Shown one piece after another: positions 46,201 to 56,734 of a stretch of DNA of 64,000 nt. The position numbers were made by a program, and so were the translations under genes. The notes beneath the pieces are model-generated. The model did no database searches. It was given only the letters and a program-made list of their open reading frames with translations, and had not been told where the DNA came from. The stretch's first letter is position 1, and every line of letters starts with the position of its first letter. The stretch is from Neostapfia colusana (taxonomy: Eukaryota; Streptophyta; Magnoliopsida; Poales; Poaceae): NCBI GenBank assembly GCA_030760725.1, contig JASWHV010000007.1, positions 27,481,324 through 27,545,323 of the forward strand, in the 5' to 3' direction.

Positions 46201-46268
46201 AAAAGAACCCCGCCGAGCTTGGCTTCTTCTCCTGTCTTGCCCATGAACTTCACCACACCACGACCTTA
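43208..46268 (-). pseudogene. Copia 3 pol
   Basis: Integrase zinc region WHARYGHIG...CDTC and core with LCG and RTDNGGEF are open from 46256 to 44943. Frameshifts near 44950, 44800 and 44345 separate the RT pieces, which keep YVDDL (about 44174-44160). Several stops follow between 44158 and 43985, before the RNase H part (43981-43208) with its CEAEYVA and DQLADI motifs. TAA at 46268-46266 separates the protease from integrase. Non-functional. Confidence 0.88.
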
Positions 46269-47507
46269 TATCTGCACCAGAGAACCATCACCAAATCTGA
46301 CTGTGCCCTGCACTGAGCGGTTGAGGTCTGAGAAGACTTCAGCCCTTCCTGTCATGTGGCTTGTTGCACCAGTGTCAAGGTACCACCCCTTGACACACTC
46401 ATCCATGTCAGTGGCGTTGATGAACGCATGAGCATCCGACTCTTGGAGATGAAGCTCCTCCTGTGGCGATGATGCGGAGATGATCATCTGATCTTCCTCC
46501 TGTGCCATCAGGAGAGCCTCCTCCTCATGCTGAGTCAGATGAGACTGCTGTGACTGCTCCTTACAGGGTGTGCGGCAATCCCTTGCCCAATGCCCCCTTT
46601 TGCCGCAATTATGGCAGGTATCCTTCTCATCCTTCCCCTTCTTCTTCCTCTGACCTCGAGGGCGATTCTTAGATCCGCCCTTGCCGGTCCAGGGCTTGGA
46701 AGTGCCATCAGCACTCTACTTCTCCTTCATTCGCGCCTGCCACTGCTCCTCTGTGAGTAGCAACTTGCCGCCAGCTGCTGGAATGTCGTCGTCTCCTCTG
46801 CCTTCAGCCACTCTCAGGCAGCCTGTAATCTCTTCAATTGACATATTTGAGATGTCAAGTAGAGATTCAATGGAGACGGCGACGGGCGCAAACTTCTTGG
46901 GCACAACTTGCAGGTACTTGGCAGCCACCTTGCGTGGCTCCTCTAGATCTCCAAGAATCTCCAGTTCTTGGACCATCTTGGTGAGCCACAACGCGAAATC
47001 ATCCAGTGTTTCTCCATCCTGAAAACTGATGTTCTCATACTGCCTCCGCACTCGCTGCGCCGCCGCCATGCGGGCTCGGTCTAATCCGAGCCGAGATGCC
47101 TCGAGCTGCTCCCAGGCGGCCTTGGCAGAAGACTTCGCTGCAAGGGTGGATGCCATCTCGTGGGAGACGCCGCGGAGTAAGGCCTCCATGGCCATCTGAT
47201 CCTCCACTTCATCGTCAGTCCCCTCCTTGATGGCAGTCCACAACCCCCTTGCGCGAAGCATGACACGCATCATGGACGACCAATCTGCATAATTTGTCTT
47301 AGTGAGCAAAGGGAATTGCCCACTCACCTCCCTCACTACTCGCACTGTTGCAGCGCTTGGGTCCCTGTAGCCGGAGCGCCCGCGGCGGCGAACAGGAGAA
47401 GGTGACGGTGGCCTCCTTCTTGGCGATCTCAGTCCCTGGGGCGGAGCAGCTGCACCAACTGCAGTGCCATCAGCAGCAGGGGGTGGAGTACGCGGGGAAG
47501 ACGCCAT
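46266..47507 (-). pseudogene. Copia 3 gag and protease
   Basis: Start ATG at 47507 (MASSPRTPPPAADG), Pro/Arg-rich leader, DUF4219-like LLTKTNYADWSSMM, UBN2 gag domain, TAG at 46718-46716. The frame then continues through a zinc knuckle CHNCGKRGHWARDC (about 46615-46570) and a protease with an intact LDTGATSHMTG. Confidence 0.88.
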
Positions 47508-47539
47508 GTCAAAGAAGGCAACCCGGCTCTGGTGCCAAT

Positions 47540-47763
47540 TGTTGGCAATTCCTCTCCTCCCAGGTGTGTTCACTCCATCTCACAAATACTGAGAGACTGA
47601 TTCTTTGTTGCGCACTATGAACCAGGCGTAGTGCCCCTTTATTTATATTGAAAACTGTGAACCAGGTCATAGCCATGAATTCCTAGATTACAGGATCACT
47701 TCTAACTAACTCCTGCCATGCAGGGATAAATACTGACTAACTCCTGCCATGCAGGATTAACTG
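47540..47763 (-). repeat. Truncated 5' LTR of Copia 3
   Basis: Colinear with 42864-43090; it stops at GGATTAACTGCT and is followed by unrelated sequence. Confidence 0.85.
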
Positions 47764-47855
47764 CTGGGCAATCTTTCATCACATGACCAACTCCCTGGCA
47801 GCGGTGACACTTAATGTTGGAAGTTCGACTTGTGGAAGGAGTGGAGATGCACTAG
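47764..47855 (-). other. Zinc-knuckle fragment of another Gypsy gag (chimeric filler)
   Basis: On the minus strand one frame reads KCHRCQGVGHVMKDCP, a CCHC knuckle typical of a different Gypsy gag, between the Gypsy protease/RT linker (RPSASP) and the truncated Copia 3 LTR. It is out of place in pol order. Probably filler DNA or a template-switch product. Confidence 0.65.
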
Positions 47856-49473
47856 GCCTTATGTACCCTTTCTCTTGCAACTCATCTAACTGTTTCTTTA
47901 ACTCGGCTAGTTCTGGCGTTGTCATTCTATAAGGCCTCTTAGCTTTTGGGGCAGTTCCGGAAACTAGATCAATGGAGAACTCCACTTCTCTTTCTGGCGG
48001 CATGCCTGACAACTCCTCAGGGAACACATCAACATACTCCTTAATCACTAACACTTCTTGAGGTGTTTCCGCATTCAAGTGATTTACTTCTGGCTCAGAC
48101 AGGCTGGACTTGACATGACATGTGATAGTCTTTCCTTCATGATTTGTCACTATCACAGTCCTCTGTGCACAAGCTATACTCCTATTGCACTTGGCTAACC
48201 AATCCATACCGAGGATCACATCTATCCCATAGGAGTCAAGCACTACTAGATTAACCAAGAACTCTACCCCACTTAGGTTTAAAGGGATGTTGTTAACTCC
48301 AAGGAGGCAAGGTATATAACCTCCTGGTGATCGAGTTATTAAGGGCCTCTTAAGGGCTACCGTAGATATATCATGTGTCTCTACGAAGTGTGATGATATA
48401 AAAGAATGCGATGCATCAGAATCAAATAGTACTGAAGCCAAAACTGACTGAACCAAGAACTCACCAAGTAGAACTTCTGGTGCTGCATCTGCCTCACCGG
48501 CATAGACGTGGTTTACTGTGGCCTTTCCAAAGGAGTGTTGAGTACTTGACGGCGCTCCACGGCTACCTCCGGCTGGTTGCCTTGGTCCGTTAACTGAGTT
48601 GGAGACGACAGATGATGTTGGCTTAACCTTGTAAGGGCAGTTAACGGTGATATGCCCAGGCTCACGGCAGCTGAAACAGATCCTCTAGTCACCAATCTGA
48701 TTGACTCCAGACTGATGAGGACAGAATGAGCCATGTGATTTAGCAAGCTGCACCGGTTGCTTGAAGGTGGTGGTTGGTGCTTTGTAGGATACACCACTAT
48801 GAGCCGTCTGCCTAGAGTAAATAGGTTGTTGGGTCTTCTGCACAAAGTAGGTTGGTTGTTGGGTCCTCTGTATTGAATAAACAGGTTGATTAGTCCTCTG
48901 AAGTTTCACCTGCTGGAACCCCCTCTTGTCCTCAAATTTCCTTTTCTTCTCCCGTAGCTCATCCTCTATGTTCTTTTCTGTAGTGATGACCTTGTTAACC
49001 AGGATACTGAAATCTGGATAAACAAACACTTCAACAAATTTCCTGATCTCAGTGTTCAATCCACGCATAAAGGCTTCTTGCTTTTTCTCTTCTGTATCCA
49101 CAGCGTGGGGGTTATAGCGGGATAACCCGGTGAACTTGTGTAGATACTCCGTCACGGTTAGACCCTTCTGTTTAAGGTTCATAAAATCTTCCCTCTTTAG
49201 CTTCACAATGCTACTTGGGATGTGTTGCTCTCCAAACAAATTCACAAACTCATCCCATATCATGGTCCTGGCATGTGGATGCATCTTTATGTAGTTGTGC
49301 CACCAAGCTAAGGCAGATCCTCTCAGTTGTTGGACTGCAAGCAGAATCTTATCCTGCTCATTTGCATGCACAACCTCGAGTTTCATCTCAATCTCTCTTA
49401 GCCAGTCATCTTCCTCAATAGGATCCTCAGATCCAAAAAACTTGGGCGGGTTCATACTGTTGAAGTCTGCCAT
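47856..49473 (-). pseudogene. Gypsy gag-protease
   Basis: ATG at 49473 (MADFNSMNPPKFFG). The retrotransposon gag domain includes WWHNYIKMHP and FMNLKQKGLTVTEYLHKFTG. A Gln/Tyr/Thr-rich repeat segment follows (VYSIQRTQQP, YFVQKTQQP). TAG at 48687-48685 precedes the zinc knuckle CFSCREPGHITVNC, and the frame then continues through protease to RPSASP. The protease active site reads LFDSDASHSF (48423-48415) where DSG is expected, a Gly-to-Asp change. Confidence 0.88.
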
Positions 49474-49744
49474 CTGGTGATTGTTTTACGGCGCTGGCTG
49501 ATGGTTGTTGAAGCCATTGTTGTTCCGAGGAGCCAGGGTGTTCGCCGGTATCTCGAGGAGTCGGGTCTGACGGTCCAGAATGTCGGTCAGATCATAGGTA
49601 GCTGCTTGGGGATGTGACCGGACAGGTGCACTCTCCGCCGTCTCATGCTCGTGAAGTGCAGGCGGAATCTCTCATAGTTCCTGGTCTGCCTCGTGTCCAT
49701 TAGTGGCTCGACTCGAGCGGCGAGCCGACGAGGCATCTATGGCA

Positions 49745-50197
49745 AGACAATCGGTGAGTTTAGATTTTCTTCTTCTTATTATTATTATGGTGCGTCATAA
49801 TTAGTTATGCTTACTGTCTTTTATTATTGTTATTTTACTATTTTACTATGTGTATCTAGATACACATATATAGTTTTATACCATACAATTTACGCAAACA
49901 TCAAACATGGCAAGCAACACACCAAGCATTCATTCATTTAGGCAAGCGGGTACAAGATACATAGCGCATGTCGTCCCTGGGTCCGTTCCCTTAAGGGTCA
50001 GCCGGGACCTCTGCCTGGCTACTGGGTCCTACATCCTGATCTTCAGGGTCTTCGTTGGTCCCACGAGGTGAGGTCGGAGGGGTAGGTGGCACGAGCTCAC
50101 AAATCCTCCTACGGGGGTTGGATAGGCGATATGTTGGAGTTCGTTCTAGGATTAGTGGCTCCGTCATTGCACCTGCCTGACGGTCCTTCCGCTTGGC
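49745..50197. other. Gypsy leader between the 5' ORF and gag
   Basis: An AT-rich block at 49750-49900 ends, on the minus strand, in a pyrimidine-poor but plausible acceptor (TTGCCATAG at 49749-49741). The frame upstream of gag is open there except for single stops. An intron joining the 5' ORF to gag is possible but not demonstrated. Confidence 0.4.
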
Positions 50198-50848
50198 TCA
50201 GTCTATAAGGTAGACACCCCTAAGCAGCTGGCTGTGGCGGTCAGCCTGCTTTCTAAGGTTCTCCTCGGCCAAGGCGACACGACTTTCGGCGCTGGCAATA
50301 CGGGCTTCAGCCTGCGCTAGTGCTAGCTTAGCCTTTCTCCAGCGGGTCTCCAATGTCTCAGCACGCTGGACGAGGGTATAAACACGCTGGTTCAGCTGGT
50401 CGCACAAGTCGTCCAGGCTCAATAAATAACTGGACATGGCGACGATGGTGGGGTCATCTTCGGTCGACCCGAGGCCTTCCAAGTTGCGAATCCTTGCCAT
50501 CCATGCGGGACGACTACGATCCAGTGGTGGGAAGTACTTCATGGGTGTGGAACCCAAATGCCAATCAGACATGTGGCAGAGGTACTTCAGGGCTTTGCGG
50601 GCCACCAATTGGCACGTATCTTTCATGCACCATCCACTGGCGAAGGCGCTCCATGGCTTCATGTCCAGGAACCTCTCACTGGCACCAATGTGCACAGTGA
50701 CATTGCAGCTTTCGATGCCATGCTCCACGAACTCATGACCCACGTACTCCGGGCGGTCTGGAATACCGAGTCGCGTCGTGATGACATAGAGCACCTTAGG
50801 GAAGCCATCTTCGTTGATGTAGAAGGTGGTGATACGGTCGTCGGCCAT
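50198..50848 (-). CDS. Extra 5' ORF of the Gypsy element, coiled-coil protein of unknown function
   Basis: 216 codons from the ATG at 50848, uninterrupted, between the primer site and gag. The N-terminal ~110 residues form a compact domain (DDRITTFYINEDGFPK, ASERFLDMKPWSAFASGW). The last ~80 residues are an Ala/Glu/Arg-rich heptad coiled coil (LALAQAEARIASAESRVALA). I recall similar proteins annotated in grass Gypsy elements but no function. It is the only Gypsy ORF here without a visible lesion. Confidence 0.7.
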   Translation of the reverse strand: MADDRITTFYINEDGFPKVLYVITTRLGIPDRPEYVGHEFVEHGIESCNVTVHIGASERFLDMKPWSAFASGWCMKDTCQLVARKALKYLCHMSDWHLGSTPMKYFPPLDRSRPAWMARIRNLEGLGSTEDDPTIVAMSSYLLSLDDLCDQLNQRVYTLVQRAETLETRWRKAKLALAQAEARIASAESRVALAEENLRKQADRHSQLLRGVYLID

Positions 50849-50990
50849 CTGGCTTAGAATAGGGCACAAGGATTAGATGAGAGCAAAACCTATCACCAAG
50901 GCTCTACGGTCTAGGTTTCCTACAGGCCAACTATTTTACGGTCTCCTACGGTCACCTAAGTACTAGGGTCCACATCCTACAACCAAGTAT

Positions 50991-51003
50991 GGCTCTGATA
51001 CCA
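50991..51003 (-). other. Gypsy primer-binding site
   Basis: The minus strand reads TGGTATCAGAGCC two bases inside the 5' LTR end at 51006. Confidence 0.85.
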
Positions 51004-51005
51004 CT

Positions 51006-53994
51006 TGAAGCGTCCCGACCCATAAGATCGGAACTAAACATGTAATATTATGCCAGAAACAGAGTTCGGTACATAATATTACAACACAAGTGGAACCACA
51101 AACATACAGAGCTGTGTTACAACGACATACACTTTAGTACAACAATAATAAGAACTAACATAAGGATGAACAACGACATAAACACATGGACGACTAGATC
51201 CTCCTCGTACATGGTTCCACGGTAACACCTTGGGAGTGGATGCGACCCTACTCGAAGTCCTCCGGGTTGAAGTCAGGATCTTGTAAAGATATCAACAACA
51301 GTTGAGTACAAAAGTACTCAGCAAACTCCACCTCGCCCTTCGGGAGGGGAATGAAACAAACATAGATGCAATGCAGAACCTTAAGAGTGATGCAACCTAA
51401 CACAACTAAATGCAACCAAATAACCCATCCAGAGACAACCCTCATCTCATCCTCACAACATGTGGCTTCCTAGTTGTTAGGACCACACCATAACTTGTCC
51501 TATACCAAGGACACGGCCGTCCGAACGGATTCTACACTCTATAGAGGATGTACGCTGTACCCACACGCACGGACCATCAAAGACAATCCGTCATAATCGA
51601 CACCCAGTCGAAACATCACTCAGACCAGTCGTCCCCAACCCAGTGTCATGACTTATCTAAATATCATCTCAGTTTTCACTCATAAATGCATATCTCTCTC
51701 TCCACCGTGGACGGATGTCGGGCTAGCCACCGAGGTTAGGCTAAGCCCCGCCCATACAGGGTTATGTGGTCGTATTGAAGAAAGTTAGGTGAGATGTCAA
51801 AACAACTCGGTCCTAAAGGCTCACCAGGGCAGCCTCCATACTCAAACCACGAGCCTATCATCCTGATAGTACTCGCCGTAAGTCTACCACCATGGTAGCG
51901 CTTACACCAACACTAACCCTTCTGCCCGGTCTCAACTCATCCTCTCCCCAACCATGCAACATACACAAGGCAACATCATCATGCACAGTCTCATCATATC
52001 AATACACCGCAAAAAGAGAAACTAGTATGTTTACACTCCATCACTCGAATAACTCATGCTCAACAATGCAATGTCCTAATCTACTGGCCACAACGGATGA
52101 ACCTCACATAGGAGCAATATGATCAAAAAAGGGGTTGATGGAACTTTCCTTCGCTACAGTCTGCAGCGTCGTGCTCTTGGTCACTTGGCTCCCCTGGGTT
52201 CTCTTCCGACACTGGTTCTACACCACGCACAAGCAAACATACAAACAAAGCAAATATACATCATTAAGACTTGCTTGCATTAACTATATTATGATATTAG
52301 ATGATTTTTATAAGAAGAGTCAGATTAAGTGATCTTTGTGTGTGGGTGAGATCCGGTCTAAGGCCAATCAAGTGGTTGCTTAGGGTTGGGCTCAAATTAG
52401 CGAGAGTAAATGGGGAGAGGATGGCCAGAGAGTAAGAAATCGAACCGACGCTATGACTCACTCGATTAAACTGCCAATTTTGGGTAGAGGATATAGGAAG
52501 TAGGGCATCCTTACAGAAGGGCGGCCATGCCGCGGGACGGTCGCGGCCAAACCCGAGAAGAGGGAGAAGGGGATAGCTCGGGAAGAAGAGTGGAGGTTGG
52601 GGTGCTCACCTTGGCCACGTCTTGGCGGGGCTCGGAGGGGAGGGTTCCTCGTCGGAGAATGATGTTGGGGGATGACGTGAACGCTGGTGCTCAATGGGGC
52701 GGGGGAGAAAGTGAGCTCCCCAACCCCTTTTATAGATGAAGGAAAGGGATAGGGATGGAGGAAGGAGAGGTAGGTGAGGTGTAATTAATGCATGTTCCGA
52801 GAGCTTGCCGTGGAGTGGATAAGGATGGGGGGAGGAAGAGATATGTGAGGGGTGGTTCTAGAAGCTCCTCGCAGAATAGATAAGAATAGGGGAGGAAGAG
52901 ATATGTGAGGGGTGGATCTACAAGCTTCTCGCAGAATGGATAAGGATAGGGGAGGAAGAGGTATGTGAGGGGTGGTTCCAGAATCTTCTCGTGGAATGAT
53001 AAGGATGGAGGGGGAAGGGGTATGCGAGGGGTGATTCCGGAAGCTTCTCGTGGAATGGATATGGATAGAGGAGGGAGAGGTATATGAGGGGTGATTCCGG
53101 AAGCTTCTCGTGGAATAGATAAGGATGGAGGAGGAAGAGGTATGTGAGAGGTGGCTGTACCAGTTTCGATGAAAGGCATATCTGAAATAGATCAAGAGTG
53201 TGCGTCATAGTTATTAAGGCGTCGCTTAAGCGCTAAGGCGACCTAGGCGCTCAAGGCGTCCCATCGCCTTAGATGCCTGAGTAAGGCGTCCATAAGGCCA
53301 TGGGGCGTCCTCAAGGCATCCATAAGGCGTCCTTAAGGCGTCCTTAAGGCGACGCCTTACTCCATGTTCAGTTTATCTCAGACCAAATATTGGGAGTTTG
53401 AGACAAGCCTGAGAGATAGGATCATGGGAGTGTTTTATAGTATTCTATTACACTAGTACTACTATCTATTAGTTATGTTTGACTTGATTTATGTTGAACT
53501 ACCTCTATTTGTTAATTACTACTGTTACCCTTATCTATTAACAATTTGGGAATGTACCGGTGACTGATTTTCACCAATAAAGTGTGTTAAGATGCGCTCG
53601 GAATACTTCACATATCTTTGCAAATATTTCTAACTATTCAGACCAACAAACTTAGTTATAAGAATAGATTTATATATTACTGAAGGTCACTCACAATCTG
53701 ACTTGGGATAATGAGCCCTTTTTCATTAACACATATTTTCTGATTATAGTATTCAGTGGACTCCTCAGTAGTAGGAAAGAACTATTTATTACAAAAGAAA
53801 AGAATACAAAGTATTCCTACATTTTTCTATATTTATATATTAGTAAGGCGTCGCCTCGTCTTACGCCTTATCGCTTAAAAGGTAAAAAGGGGGTATGTCG
53901 CCTTACTGTCTTAATAACTATGGTATGCGTAATACACCTGGTGGTTAATTATATAACCATGATTTATTAGCTTACGAAAGATGGGGGCGTTACA
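51006..53994 (-). repeat. 5' LTR of the Gypsy element, carrying a hAT insertion
   Basis: 2989 bp including the 717-bp insertion at 53206. It contains the 51335-52659 segment missing from the 3' LTR and six ~60-bp tandem units at 52795-53160. TGTAACGCCC start on the minus strand. Confidence 0.85.
53206..53922. mobile_element. hAT-like non-autonomous element in the Gypsy 5' LTR
   Basis: 717 bp with terminal inverted repeats CATAGTTATTAAG... and near-perfect 8-bp duplications GTGTGCGT (53198-53205) and GTATGCGT (53923-53930). The uninterrupted site is seen in the 3' LTR near 28915-28925. Subterminal AAGGCG motifs repeat densely at 53216-53360 and again near 53846-53905. The interior is AT-rich without coding capacity. 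Confidence 0.85.
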
Positions 53995-54529
53995 CGGTTT
54001 AGGTCGTTGATTGTTCTCATTGGCTGGGGGCTGGCTGTGTAAGGGTGGGGCAGGGGTTCGGGGGTTTTCTGAGCTTGCGTGAGAAGGTCTTCTTTTTAAA
54101 AATATGCTGGGGGGGGGCTGTCTTACCCCCGCAGGTCCATTTCTTTTATAAACTAAGTAACTGACACATGGAAATGTACAACTTTACCATGCATAGTCAA
54201 GGCATAACTGCCAAAAAGCAGCTACTTGAAATCAGAACTAATAAGAACCAATTCATAAAAATATCTAGGAAAAAATCCTGAGAATTTTAGTAATATAGTA
54301 CGATGATCAAAGTACAACAACTAATAGCATCTACACAGACAAACAAGACATTCCGATGCAAAACAAGTCTGTAGGTACATTTTTTTGGTGGTGTATATGA
54401 GAATCATTCAAAAGAGGGCGATACGGAATTGAAAGTCATAATATTCTAATATTTTTGAGAAAGATATTCTGATTTTTAACTATACGTATTTAGTAAACTT
54501 TCAGTAGGACAATTCTTCAGATAGCAACA
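53995..54529. other. Flank of the Gypsy insertion within the CW-gene intron
   Basis: GC-rich near 54020-54145 with a run of nine G, then AT-rich. The stretch at 54164-54180 nearly duplicates 28032-28048 (ACACATGGAAATGTA) on the other side of the nest. No gene seen. Confidence 0.5.
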
Positions 54530-54538
54530 AAAAATAAT

Positions 54539-55009
54539 GGGTTTATTGTGCTTATACCCTTGGTTGAAAGTCTAATTGTGATTTTGCCCTACGAAATTAG
54601 AGTTTGTGATTTTACCCCTGCTTTTTTGAAATGAAGCCAAAATATACCCCTACTCCGTTATAGACCGTTAATGGTGTTAAATATGATGAAAAAAAGACAA
54701 AAATGCCCCTATGATTTTACCCTAATTTGATCCATGCTTGTCATTTTACCACTATTTTGCATAAACGCAAAATAATCTATGACTATATTAAAATAGGGGT
54801 AAAATCATAAGCACATATTAAAGTAGGGGTAAAATCATAAGGGTATTTTTGTCTTTTTTCATCATAATTTAACACCATTAACAACACATAATGAATAGGG
54901 GTATACTTTGACTCTGTTTCGAAAAAACAGGGGTAAAATCACAAAATCTAATTTGAGAGGGTAAAATCATAATTGGACTTTCAACCAAGGGTATAAACAC
55001 AATAGCCCC
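54539..55009. mobile_element. Mutator-type foldback MITE with 9-bp target duplication
   Basis: 471 bp. About 145-bp arms run from GGGTTTATTGTGCTTATACC inward and are mirrored by GGTATAAACACAATAGCCCC at the other end. Perfect 9-bp flanks AAAAATAAT (54530-54538, 55010-55018) indicate Mutator-type transposition. It lies in the CW-gene intron, and a transcript would form a long hairpin. Confidence 0.88.
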
Positions 55010-55113
55010 AAAAATAATGCCTTCATTTGTTTCACCATAGACATGTTTTAATGAGTACTAGCAAACACAATATTCCAAAGATTAATATTCGATGCTAAAA
55101 ACAAGGAACTTAC

Positions 55114-56665
55114 AAAGGCAAGCAGTCCCATTATGTGATGATTGTTCCGAGATATGGTCTTAGAAGCTGTGCTCTGGTTATTTAAATTATCAACATCCGA
55201 CGCAGAAGATGATGGTGACTCAGCTAGCAAAAAAATAAGAACTATCAGGATACGAATCATTCTATGTTAACCAAAAAAGAAGTGATGGTGACCTTGATTT
55301 CATTGATAACACAAAAAATATGAAGGCTCATTCTGTTTTATGCATCTAACACGAGATGTCAGATATGTCTCTTTTCTGAATAAATGATGCATTCAAAATT
55401 TGGTATTAGATTCACTAAATCATGTGTAGGTATAAAAAGCTAGAATCCTTAGAAATCTTGCTTTACTTCATATGCAGTGCTAATTTGTTTAGTCAAGAAT
55501 GGGAAATAACCTCTCAAGTCATCTAACTGATGTTAAGACTTATGATAGAACATAACACAGATAACACCCTAGAATATTACAGCATCCTGTATTACAGGAA
55601 GTATCTAGTTTGAGCAATGTGCAATCTTCCTAACTAGCAATTCCAGATTGGTTGGAGAACGGGTCCATCACAAAAAATGGTGTACCCAATGCTGAACACT
55701 CCCACATATTATGTGGCCTAGGGAAGGGTCAGCCTTACTCCTGCTTTTGCAGATTGGTTGGTTCAACACAATTACAATAAACTATTTTAAAAGTCAATCC
55801 ATAAAATTTGGGGGATGAACCCATGAAACGACCATAATGAAGGTTATTTCTCAAACTAGCAAAATTATTGAATATAGAGGCTTTAAGACTTAAAATGACT
55901 ATGCAGCTTCAGAGCTAAAGCATACGTAAGAAACCTGGAGGTGCCATCAAAGATGCTGTCTGCAATGCATGCCTATCTTTAATTGCACCAGGATGTTTAA
56001 AGAAGGCAGCCTTCATATATGTCACTTCCACACATTTATAGGCCAAAGCAGCATTTGCCATTTTTTTAAGCCGCTCAAATTCATGAGCACAAAATCTGTT
56101 GAAAACAAGCCAACAGGGAGAAATTAGTTACGTAATTGAGTGTAAGTATTATATGAGAATACTCATATCAGTAAAAAATTAATGGGCATGTTTTAAGTAC
56201 CACCAACTGGCAATTAAACAAATGGCAGATTAGCAACAGATGCTTGCAAGCTACAAGGCATAAGAGGTTGTCAGTTCTAACATGCTAAAGTCAGAAATGA
56301 TAAAAATAAGAATCTATTCTGACACATCATTTAGAGAATGGTCCCTAAAAAACAAAATTATTAATTTTCTCTTCAAAAGAAAGAAAGCTAATGCTATCCC
56401 AAAAGAATCCAAGAATGTTTAAACTAGGTATAACAGGCACAAATAATATTAGCATACATGATGTCTACCTCTTTAAGAAATAACATAATAAGAATGTTGC
56501 TCACCGGCAAAGGTTCCCTATTTCAGAAAATAGCTTCATAACTTGTATAGGATCCACTTGTTTGGAGCTATCAGTACTTGGTGCCTCCCAAAGAGATGCA
56601 ACATGAAGAAATTCCAGGGCCGCCTCGAAGCACATGCTTGTACTCTCGAAGTCATCACCTTTTTC
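55114..56665 (-). pseudogene. Three exons of a CW-type (cysteine-tryptophan) zinc-finger protein gene
   Basis: Exons 56665-56505, 56095-55935 and 55223-55114 have GT-AG borders and join in phase. The protein contains CFEAALEFLHVASLWEAP, FCAHEFERLKKMANAALAYK and SPSSSASDVDNLNNQ. These belong to the conserved C-terminal region of plant CW-domain proteins, whose CW domain binds methylated H3K4. The CW domain itself would lie further upstream, beyond Copia 4 and the window. These exons contain no stop, but the final exon, 27 kb away at 27934, has two. The gene is therefore likely a pseudogene or a truncated allele. The symbol is left blank because members cannot be told apart. Confidence 0.85.
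55224..55934. other. CW-gene intron with SINE fragment
   Basis: 55676-55775 is a diverged fragment of the SINE family seen at 7997-8164 (CCAATGCTGAACACTCCCAC, GGGAAGGGTCAGCC), same orientation, lacking the B-box end. The rest is AT-rich. The next intron, 56096-56504, is AT-rich without features. Confidence 0.55.
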
Positions 56666-56734
56666 CTGCAGCAAGAGATACCCATGAGTGTCAACGTATT
56701 TCAAGTAAGAGAAGCGGTAAAAACAAACTTATTG

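Larger units (their letters stand above)
42864..47763 (-). mobile_element. Copia retrotransposon 3, nested in Gypsy, 5' LTR truncated
   Basis: The 3' LTR is 42864-43197 (334 bp, TGTAGCAG...CCAACA on the minus strand), next to the purine tract at 43198-43212. The 5' LTR is 47540-47763, lacking the ~110 bp beyond the TTAACTGCT motif and with no matching target duplication. The primer site is TGGCACCAGAGCC (47538-47526). Order is gag, protease, integrase, RT, RNase H. Its gag and pol resemble Copia 1 and 4 (same broad lineage, different family). It interrupts the Gypsy element between protease and RT. Confidence 0.9.
28068..53994 (-). mobile_element. Ty3/Gypsy retrotransposon (chromodomain type), host of three nested insertions
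   Basis: Minus-strand element with TGTAACGC... LTRs at 53994-51006 (5') and 28986-28068 (3'). Order from high to low coordinates is primer site (51003-50991), an extra 5' ORF, gag, protease, RT, RNase H, integrase and chromodomain; integrase after RT defines Gypsy. It is split by a Sirevirus (29875-41074) in integrase and by Copia 3 (42864-47763) between protease and RT. A hAT-like element (53206-53922) sits in the 5' LTR. Without these it would be about 9 kb. Long LTRs and a chromodomain suggest the Tekay-like lineage (inference). It lies in an intron of the CW-type gene. Every coding part has lesions. Confidence 0.92.
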
